Shown in pieces: positions 6,437 to 11,156 of a DNA stretch of 11,156 nucleotides. Each line of letters begins with the position of its first letter. Position 1 is the first letter of the stretch. The stretch is from an uncultured Eubacteriales bacterium. Its GTDB lineage: Bacteria > Bacillota > Clostridia > Peptostreptococcales > Anaerovoracaceae. Made by a program: the position numbers and the translations under genes. The notes under the pieces are model-generated. The model did no database searches. It saw only the letters and a program-made list of their open reading frames with translations, and was not told where the DNA came from. The stretch is from contig CADCOV010000111.1 of NCBI GenBank assembly GCA_902803185.1, forward strand, positions 1-11,156. Reading direction: 5' to 3'.

Positions 6437-7075
6437 TCAATCCCTGCCCAGCGCCGCGCCCTTCTCGAACGCCGCCTTCCGCTCCAGCGGGAAGACGGTC
6501 TCCCGGCGGGCCTTCTTGGCTTCCGGATCGAACATGCTCCACGGCCAGTCCGTTTTGCTGTAATCGTTCAGCTGCAGGGTATTGCCGCTGACGAAGACCT
6601 CCGCCGGTCCCACGAACCGGCTCAGAGTCTGCTGATAATTGCCGAGCAGCGGCAGATAGGCGGTGTCCGGCGCATTGCTGGTCATGACCAAAAGCACCGG
6701 GATCGGCCGCTCGTTGCAGCACGGCGTCTCCATGTTATAGGTGAGGTTTTGGAAGATCAGCCGCTCGTACAAAGCCCGGAAGGACGCCGTCAGCTCTCCC
6801 AGGTAATTCGGGGAGCCGATGATCAGCCCGTCCGCCTCCCGGATCGCGTCCAGCACCGGCGTCAGACCGTCCCTGCAGACGCAGTGGCCCTTGAACCGCT
6901 CCTTCTTGCAGCCGAAGCAGGAGATGCAGCCCGTATACTTCTCTAATTTGAACAGGTCGAACCGGATGATCTCCGCCCCTTCAGAGGCGGCGCCCTCTGC
7001 CGCAGCAGTCAGGATCATGTCCGTGTTCCAGCCCTTCCGCGGCCCCGCGTTGACCACGACGATCTTCTTACTCAT
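6437..7075 (-). CDS. Flavodoxin-family NAD(P)H-dependent oxidoreductase / iron-sulfur flavoprotein-like
   Basis: Cytosolic flavoprotein of 212 aa with a flavodoxin-like fold. The N-terminal beta strand KKIVVVNAGPRKGWNT contains the FMN phosphate-binding loop (about 10-18). GSPNYLGELTASFRALYERL (starting at residue 87) is the conserved flavin-contact segment of the NADPH-dependent FMN reductase/ISF family. Five cysteines cluster at 50, 53, 56, 65 and 67 (CxxCxxC then CVC). This is the region where archaeal and clostridial iron-sulfur flavoproteins bind a [4Fe-4S] cluster, so an electron-transfer role is plausible. The physiological partner is unknown. ATG 7075 overlaps the end of the preceding short ORF by 8 bp, suggesting coupled translation. 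The Cys pattern could instead bind zinc or be redox-active without a cluster. Confidence 0.85.
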   Translation of the reverse strand: MSKKIVVVNAGPRKGWNTDMILTAAAEGAASEGAEIIRFDLFKLEKYTGCISCFGCKKERFKGHCVCRDGLTPVLDAIREADGLIIGSPNYLGELTASFRALYERLIFQNLTYNMETPCCNERPIPVLLVMTSNAPDTAYLPLLGNYQQTLSRFVGPAEVFVSGNTLQLNDYSKTDWPWSMFDPEAKKARRETVFPLERKAAFEKGAALGRD

Positions 7076-7190
7076 CCTTCTTCTCTTTCTTTGCCGACTT
7101 GCGGACTTCCTCGTGATAGAAATAGTTGCAGACCACCGGCAGATTCGTCTTCGTCATGATGCCCTTGACATCGATCTCCTTGACGACCAT
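7068..7190 (-). CDS. 40-aa ORF resembling the N-terminus of a radical SAM protein (probable remnant)
   Basis: ATG 7190 is preceded by AAGGATAGGG, a reasonable ribosome binding site, and the frame overlaps the next gene by 8 bp. The first 19 residues, MVVKEIDVKGIMTKTNLPV, closely resemble (from memory) the N-terminus of radical SAM proteins of the SPL/mobile-pair type. In those, this stretch is followed by NPYVGCxHxCxYCYA. Here that cluster motif is missing, and the rest is a Lys/Glu-rich tail (CNYFYHEEVRKSAKKEKKDE). It therefore looks like a gene deleted internally or cut off just before its catalytic motif, leaving a leader-like ORF. The frame could be opened further, to 7292, but that adds only repeat sequence. 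It may alternatively be a genuine small protein. Confidence 0.45.
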   Translation of the reverse strand: MVVKEIDVKGIMTKTNLPVVCNYFYHEEVRKSAKKEKKDE

Positions 7191-7215
7191 ATCCCTATCC
7201 TTTCCATTCAACAAA

Positions 7216-7241
7216 GCGCGCAGCCCCGAAGAACCGCGCGC
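7216..7241 (-). terminator. UUCG-capped hairpin, possible terminator of the Hsp70 operon
   Basis: In the minus-strand transcript GCGCGCGGUUC / GGGCUGCGCGC forms an 11-bp stem (with G-U pairs) around a UUCG tetraloop closed by C-G, a very stable fold. It is followed by UUUGUUG, a short U-rich stretch. It lies between the repeat mosaic and the short ORF at 7190. The weak U-tract leaves open that it is a leader hairpin and not a terminator. Confidence 0.5.
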
Positions 7242-7243
7242 CA

Positions 7244-7271
7244 AATATATCCAAAATCTGCGCTCTGTCAG
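7244..7271 (-). promoter_or_regulatory. Possible promoter of the short ORF/flavodoxin genes, with its -35 inside a repeat
   Basis: On the minus strand CTGACA (7271-7266) and TATATT (7249-7244) are 16 bp apart, each one mismatch from consensus. The -35 is part of the first copy of the 21-bp repeat described separately. The start point would fall at the edge of the adjacent hairpin, so the call is tentative. Confidence 0.35.
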
Positions 7272-7278
7272 ACCCCCT

Positions 7279-7310
7279 GGGTTGATCCCCAACGAGCGAT
7301 CCCAACCCCA
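7279..7310. repeat. 32-bp hairpin element, copy 1
   Basis: Identical over 32 bp to 7449-7480. It begins GGGTTGATC and ends GATCCCAACCCCA, so its ends can pair (GGGTTG with CAACCC and ATC with GAT, with a 2-nt bulge) around a 10-nt loop. It follows repeat copy 1 and runs into copy 2. Confidence 0.8.
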
Positions 7311-7385
7311 GATTCGCGCTCTGTCAGACTCAAAATCTGCGCTCTTTCAGACACCCTGGGGTGGTCTCCGGCGAACGCCTCCGCA

Positions 7386-7400
7386 GGCGCTGCAAGCGCC
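7386..7400. repeat. Short hairpin of the first composite module
   Basis: GGCGCT-GCA-AGCGCC, a perfect 6-bp stem with a 3-nt loop. It is flanked by CCGCA on the left and GAGGAC on the right, both shared with the hairpin at 7533-7547. The stem sequence differs between the two copies but both are fully paired. Confidence 0.65.
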
Positions 7401-7448
7401 GAGGACTTAGCGAGCAGAACCCAAGATCTGCGCCCTGTCAGACTCGCA

Positions 7449-7480
7449 GGGTTGATCCCCAACGAGCGATCCCAACCCCA
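7449..7480. repeat. 32-bp hairpin element, copy 2
   Basis: Exact second copy of 7279-7310, 170 bp away, again lying between two copies of the 21-bp motif. Exact identity beside diverged neighbours suggests recent duplication or selection on the whole element. Confidence 0.8.
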
Positions 7481-7500
7481 AATCTGCGCCCTTTCAGACA

Positions 7501-7580
7501 CCGTTAGGCTATCCTGCCTGAACGATTCCGCAGGCAGCTTCGCTGCCGAGGACCAAGTGAAGGCAGGACTAGCCTAACGG
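7501..7580. repeat. Large imperfect palindrome with nested hairpin, overlapping the Hsp70-like stop codon
   Basis: CCGTTAGGCTATCCTGCCT (7501-7519) pairs with the sequence at 7561-7580 over 19 bp with a single bulged base. Inside is GGCAGC-TTC-GCTGCC (7533-7547), the counterpart of the hairpin at 7386-7400. The right arm contains the TAG stop and the last codons of the Hsp70-like gene. It may act as a transcript 3'-end structure, although it lacks a T-tract. Confidence 0.7.
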
Positions 7581-9479
7581 AATCTCTACCACTTCCGCCA
7601 TCTTCTCCAAACACATCTCGATCTGCGCCGAGATATCCTCCACCATGCGTTTGGTGATCTCGTCGCTCTTATCCTTCTCCAGAGACTTGTAGAAGTTCTC
7701 TTTGACGCCGTCGCTGATGGCATCCATCCGGGAGCGGAAGGCCGCCTTCGGGACGACTTTGCGCATCGGGCCCGGGATATCCATGTTCAGCAGGGCTTCC
7801 TCCATCTTCCGGCGTCCCAGGATCAGGACGATGAAGGACAGGGTGATGCCCGCCAGGATGCCGATCGGCCCCTCCAGCACCAGGGCCGCGCCGCTGCCGC
7901 CGCACAGGAGGCCGATGATGATCGAGATGATCGAGTCGATCATCAGGGTGATCTCCTCCACCGCAAAGATGTTGCGGGCGTCCAGGCTGATGTCCAGGTC
8001 GGAGACCTGCAGGAAGGAGCGCAGGCTCATCGAGGAGTACGGCACGTTGTGGCGCACGCAGATCGGCACCGTGTACTCCTCCAGCTCCTCCGCCACCGGC
8101 TTCAGCCAGCTGGTGATCGGCTTGACCAGGAGCGCCCTGGCCTCCTCGCTGCGGACGAAGGCGGCGATGTCGTTCTTCAGCACCTCATCCGCGTCGGAGA
8201 GCTTGCGGAGCTCGCCGTTCCGCCAGCGCAGGAAGACCGGTTCCGCCACCTTTTCCAGGATCGGGTCGATCAAAGCGTCCACCGTCCCCTTATACAGCTC
8301 TTCGATGTGCCGCTCCACGATGTCCTCCACCTTGGCGGACTTCATGAGCTGGTCCACTTCCTCCCGGAACTCCCGCATGTCCTCGTCGATGCGGCCGCTC
8401 CAGGCCAGACCCTTGGAGACGGAGAACTCCGGCTCCGAGCCCCGGATCACGATGGCCTCCGGGAACACCTCGGCGCACCATTCCCGGATCTCCGGGAGTT
8501 TGGAGACGCCGCCGGTCAGGAACAAAAGCTCCGGCTTGCTGCCTTTGATGTTGTCGCGGACGTCGTAGAGGCTCTGGACGAAGACCTCGCGGAAGGACCG
8601 GTTCCCCAGCCGTTCCACCTTCTTCTCCAGGAGCTTCTTCGCGATCTTTTCGTCCATGGTGATCGTGAGCTTGAGGGGCTCGCGGTAGCGGATCATGACG
8701 CTCTCTTTGCAAGGGTTCACCTTCCAGTAGGCCTCGTCGGAGAAGTACTTCTCCTTTAGGCGCCGGGCCGCGAACTCGCAGTAGTTCTTCCAGGCCTCGC
8801 TGTTCTCCAGGGTCTGCCGGATCCGGCGGGAGAACAGAGAGCCCTCGATGGCCTCGTCCAGCAGGATCTCGTCCATGATGCCGCCGCCCAGCACCACCTC
8901 GCCGGCGGTCTGCATCTCCACTTCCTTGCCGCCCATGATGTAGGCGAAGTCCGTGGTGGAGGAGCCGATGTCCACCACCAGCACCGGCTTGGACATGATG
9001 TCGTGGCCGATCTGCAGGTGCCTGGACTGGCAGGCGCTGATCAAAGCCGCCCGGGACTCTGAGACGATCTTGGCCGGCGGATAGCCCGCCTGCTCGAAGA
9101 TCGAGCGGTAGAACTCCCTGGTGTTGCCGTCCCAGCCCGCCGGACAGCCGATGTAGAAGCTGGTATCGTCATTTTTGATGAGGGCCGCGCTGCCGTAGAG
9201 CTCCCCCAGCACGCCCGCCGCAAAGGTCTTCACGTCGTCGGCGCAGCCCGGGTCCGTCAGGAAATGGCTCTTGAAGCGGAGCTTTCTTTTGATCGCGTCC
9301 GCATGGTAGCAGGCCTGCTCGCCCACCAGGATCTCGCCGGTCCTGAGCTGGGCGTAGGCGGAGATGAAGCTCTTGGCCCCGCAGATCTCCAGCTGCTCCG
9401 GTGCCTCCGCCGATCCCTTTTCCAGCCTGGAGACCGCGCTTTCCGCGTCCCCCAGGTCAAATCCGTAAAAACGTTCCAT
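7569..9479 (-). CDS. Membrane-anchored Hsp70-like ATPase
   Basis: Protein of 636 aa. Residues 1-370 form an actin/Hsp70-type ATPase domain: phosphate-1 loop near GFDLGDAESAV (6-16), the GCPAGWDGNTREFYRSIFEQAG segment (from 111), VSESRAAL (139-146), phosphate-2 VDIGSSTTDFAY (169-180), GGGIMDEIL (198-206) and adenosine motif LTGGVSKLPEI (321-331). The second half is not a DnaK substrate-binding domain. It is a charged, helical region (about 370-505) followed by two hydrophobic segments (about 509-528 and 533-555) and a 75-residue basic, helical tail. The protein is thus probably held at the membrane with both large parts cytosolic. ATG 9479 directly follows the stop codon of the upstream gene, with GGAGG inside that gene's end, so the two are tightly coupled. 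Substrates and function are unknown; assignment to the Hsp70/actin ATPase superfamily is confident. Confidence 0.85.
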   Translation of the reverse strand: MERFYGFDLGDAESAVSRLEKGSAEAPEQLEICGAKSFISAYAQLRTGEILVGEQACYHADAIKRKLRFKSHFLTDPGCADDVKTFAAGVLGELYGSAALIKNDDTSFYIGCPAGWDGNTREFYRSIFEQAGYPPAKIVSESRAALISACQSRHLQIGHDIMSKPVLVVDIGSSTTDFAYIMGGKEVEMQTAGEVVLGGGIMDEILLDEAIEGSLFSRRIRQTLENSEAWKNYCEFAARRLKEKYFSDEAYWKVNPCKESVMIRYREPLKLTITMDEKIAKKLLEKKVERLGNRSFREVFVQSLYDVRDNIKGSKPELLFLTGGVSKLPEIREWCAEVFPEAIVIRGSEPEFSVSKGLAWSGRIDEDMREFREEVDQLMKSAKVEDIVERHIEELYKGTVDALIDPILEKVAEPVFLRWRNGELRKLSDADEVLKNDIAAFVRSEEARALLVKPITSWLKPVAEELEEYTVPICVRHNVPYSSMSLRSFLQVSDLDISLDARNIFAVEEITLMIDSIISIIIGLLCGGSGAALVLEGPIGILAGITLSFIVLILGRRKMEEALLNMDIPGPMRKVVPKAAFRSRMDAISDGVKENFYKSLEKDKSDEITKRMVEDISAQIEMCLEKMAEVVEIPLG

Positions 9480-10352
9480 CTATCTTCCTCCGGCAGCCAT
9501 GCCCTTCTTCAGCAGCTTGCCCTCCGACACCAGCGCAGGGCGGATCGTTCCGCCGCCGCCCGGCATCAGATCAAAGTACTCCCGGTTGGTGCCGTCGTAT
9601 TCCACGGCCTCCACCCCGTATCCGTGCAGGAAATATTTGAGCTCGGACAGCTTGTCCAAAGCGAACTCCCCGTCCCCGGTCTGGGCCGCCTCCAGCAGCC
9701 CCGCGTAGAGGTCGAGCTCCTTAGCGCCCAGCATCCGCCGGCCGGTCTCCACGGTCTCGGCCCGCTGGGCCCGCTTCTCCTCGGCGTCGATCTTGTCCAG
9801 CTCCTGGTCCATGGCCAGGGTCAAAGAGGACAGGCACCGCCAGATGCGGCCCGCGTCCACCCGAAGCTCCGTCTGGCGCTCCTTCTTCCGGGAGGCCGCC
9901 TTCTGCTTCGGGAACCGGGCCCGGCCCGCCGCGTACAGGGCGACGACGCCGATGGCGAGGAACACGTAGGTCAGCGGGCTTCTGTTCGCCGTCTGGTCCA
10001 GCGCTCCCATCATCAGGGAGAAGGCACCCAGGCACATCAGGCCCAGCAGGGCCAGGTACAGGGTGGTGAACGGGAACCGGCGCTGCTTCACGCCGGCGTC
10101 CGCCTCAGGGTCTCTTTCCCAGACCCTCGTCTCACCCACGCTGTCCACCAGCATGGCGGTGAGGCTCGCCGCCCGGACCATCCGGGAGGCCGTCTCTCTG
10201 CCCCGGGCCGTGTCGCAGTCCTCGTTGTATCGATACAGGATCCGCTCCAGCTCATCGGTGATGACCTTCTCCGCCCGTTCCGGCGTTCCCGCCGATTCCA
10301 GCTCGGAGAGGAGCTTCTCCTTGTCGCTTTCCAGATAATCGTGCATCTTCAT
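9480..10352 (-). CDS. Two-helix membrane protein with GrpE-like C-terminal domain
   Basis: Protein of 290 aa. An N-terminal charged helical region (1-90) is followed by two hydrophobic segments (about 95-117 and 125-144) and a Lys/Arg-rich stretch. A cytosolic helical domain (about 160-245) then leads into a short beta-like end. The tail, with YGVEAVEYDG (245-254), then TIRPALVSEGKLLKKG (269-284), resembles the end of GrpE, the nucleotide-exchange factor of Hsp70, where a GVE.I..G motif is followed by RPA.V and a Lys. The similarity is by eye and needs profile confirmation. Placed directly before the Hsp70-like gene with no gap, it is a good candidate for that ATPase's membrane-bound partner. 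Its ATG shares an ATGA overlap with the pyrC stop, with AGGAGGAG eight bases upstream. Cellular role unknown. Confidence 0.7.
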   Translation of the reverse strand: MKMHDYLESDKEKLLSELESAGTPERAEKVITDELERILYRYNEDCDTARGRETASRMVRAASLTAMLVDSVGETRVWERDPEADAGVKQRRFPFTTLYLALLGLMCLGAFSLMMGALDQTANRSPLTYVFLAIGVVALYAAGRARFPKQKAASRKKERQTELRVDAGRIWRCLSSLTLAMDQELDKIDAEEKRAQRAETVETGRRMLGAKELDLYAGLLEAAQTGDGEFALDKLSELKYFLHGYGVEAVEYDGTNREYFDLMPGGGGTIRPALVSEGKLLKKGMAAGGR

Positions 10353-11156
10353 AGATGTCTCTCCTCCTCAAATACGACTTCGCCGCCGCAGACCGTATAC
10401 CGTACGCGGCCGGTCAGCTTCGTCCCGATGAACGGGCTGTTCTTGCTCCTGGAGGCGAAGGACTCTTCCGTCACCGTCCACTCCTCCTCCGGATCAAAGA
10501 GCACCAGGTCCGCCGGCCCGCCCTCCTGCAGCCTCCCTCCCGGGAGCCCGTAGAGTTCCGCCGGCTGGGCGGTCAGCTTATCCAGCATCTCGCTCATGGT
10601 GAGGTGGCCCGGCTTCACCAGGTTGGTGATGGCGAGGGCCAGGGCCGTCTCCAGACCCACGATGCCGCTCGGGGCCTCGAACAATCCCCGGTCCTTCTCC
10701 TCCTTCGAATGAGGCGCGTGATCCGTGGCGATGAGCCTGAGCGTCCCGTCCCTGAGGCCCTCGATGATCGCCTGCCGGTCCGCCTCCGTGCGCAGCGGCG
10801 GGTTCATCTTCGCGTAGGCCCCGTGGGTGAGCACCGCCTCCTCCGTCAGGGAGAAGTGGTGCGGGGTGGCTTCGCCCCAGACGTCGGCGCCCAGCGCCCT
10901 GGCCCGGCGGATCGCCTCCACCGCTCCCGCGGAGCTGATGTGCTGGAAATCCACCCTGGCGCCGGTCTGCAGGGCAAGCCTGGCGTCCCTCGCCACCATG
11001 GTGTCCTCCGCCGCCCGGTCCGCGCCCGGGAATCCCAGCGCCGCGCTGACGGCGCCCCGGTTCACGCCGGCCCTGGCCACGAAGGCCGGGTCCTCCTCGT
11101 GGAGGCTGATGACCGCACCCAGCTTTGCCGCCCTCTCGAAGGCGGTCCTGAGCAGC
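10349..11156 (-). CDS. pyrC: Dihydroorotase, C-terminal part (start beyond window)
   Basis: Zinc amidohydrolase of de novo pyrimidine synthesis, interconverting carbamoyl-aspartate and dihydroorotate. The C-terminal 268 residues are present; a complete class I enzyme is about 425 aa, so the N-terminal HxH metal motif lies outside the window. Visible signatures are LHEEDPAFV near the right edge, the metal-binding His in DFQHIS, ATPHHFSLTEE, the MNPPLR segment and the catalytic ATDHAPHSKEEK (about 10700). The frame continues without interruption to the window edge, and an internal GTG at 11080 is not the true start. The stop TGA overlaps the next gene's ATG by 4 bp, so pyrC and the two membrane chaperone-like genes are likely one transcript. 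Whether the other pyr genes lie upstream cannot be seen. Confidence 0.93.
   Translation of the reverse strand, partial: LLRTAFERAAKLGAVISLHEEDPAFVARAGVNRGAVSAALGFPGADRAAEDTMVARDARLALQTGARVDFQHISSAGAVEAIRRARALGADVWGEATPHHFSLTEEAVLTHGAYAKMNPPLRTEADRQAIIEGLRDGTLRLIATDHAPHSKEEKDRGLFEAPSGIVGLETALALAITNLVKPGHLTMSEMLDKLTAQPAELYGLPGGRLQEGGPADLVLFDPEEEWTVTEESFASRSKNSPFIGTKLTGRVRYTVCGGEVVFEEERHL

Larger units (their letters stand above)
7253..7499. repeat. Five copies of a 20-21 bp repeat in an ordered mosaic
   Basis: The motif AAATCTGCGCYCTKTCAGAC occurs at 7253-7273, 7310-7329, 7332-7352, 7423-7443 and 7480-7499, all in the same orientation. Between copies lie two identical 32-bp hairpin elements and, after the third and fifth copies, two related hairpin modules. 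Order: R-32mer-R-R-hairpin-R-32mer-R-hairpin. No ORF with recognisable product crosses it. Spacing is irregular and the copies are too short and diverged for a CRISPR; it resembles a cluster of REP-like dispersed elements that has partly duplicated. Confidence 0.8.

Noticed and set aside
7253..7499. CRISPR array
   Set aside because: Repeat copies are only 20-21 bp and diverged, spacing is irregular (1-70 bp), two 'spacers' are identical 32-mers, and there are no cas genes.
9264..10553. 429-codon open frame on the plus strand opposite the Hsp70-like and GrpE-like genes
   Set aside because: It crosses three well-supported minus-strand genes, is rich in His/Gln/Arg/Leu as antisense of GC-rich genes tends to be, and has no recognisable motif.

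Overview
The window is a GC-rich stretch of a bacterial chromosome. I infer an anaerobic member of the Clostridia (Firmicutes) from strong GGAGG-type ribosome binding sites, an O-acetylserine sulfhydrylase gene coupled to an Rrf2/CymR-type regulator gene, a flavin/Cys-rich flavodoxin-like protein and a nitrogenase-like enzyme. The species cannot be named from the sequence alone. All CDS are continuous; the pyrC homologue runs off the right edge, and one 40-codon ORF looks like the stump of a larger gene.

Layout. (1) 23-739, minus: a GxGD prepilin peptidase. (2) 740-1078: a divergent intergenic region with two 68-bp near-identical copies of a hairpin-forming repeat, then a probable promoter. 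(3) 1079-4568, plus: a two-gene operon encoding a nitrogenase-like enzyme. Its first gene fuses a NifH-type Fe protein to a NifD-like catalytic subunit; the second, overlapping by 35 bp, encodes a NifK-like subunit. A bidirectional terminator follows. (4) 4615-5985, minus: cysK and an Rrf2 regulator gene in one operon, with a sigma-70-type promoter, a palindromic putative operator and a structured leader of about 175 nt. (5) 6437-7190, minus: a flavodoxin-family protein preceded by a short ORF resembling the N-terminus of a radical SAM protein. (6) 7191-7580: a dense mosaic of short repeats and hairpins. (7) 7569-11156, minus: pyrC (partial), a membrane protein with a GrpE-like C-terminal domain, and a membrane-anchored Hsp70-like ATPase, tightly packed in one transcript.

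How the parts may work together. The most striking system is the NifHD-fusion/NifK-like enzyme. It keeps the Fe-protein nucleotide and [4Fe-4S] ligands, three cysteines in the D half and one in the K subunit at P-cluster positions. It lacks the cysteine that anchors FeMo-cofactor in NifD, and I cannot find the cofactor histidine. It is therefore probably not a dinitrogen-fixing enzyme but an ATP-driven reductase of unknown substrate. It sits convergent to a cysteine-synthesis/sulfur-regulation operon, which suggests but does not prove a sulfur-related role. The second system is the Hsp70-like/GrpE-like pair, both with two predicted membrane helices, which looks like a dedicated membrane chaperone or ATPase module. 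The two repeat families look like dispersed genomic elements in which pairing is maintained by compensatory changes.
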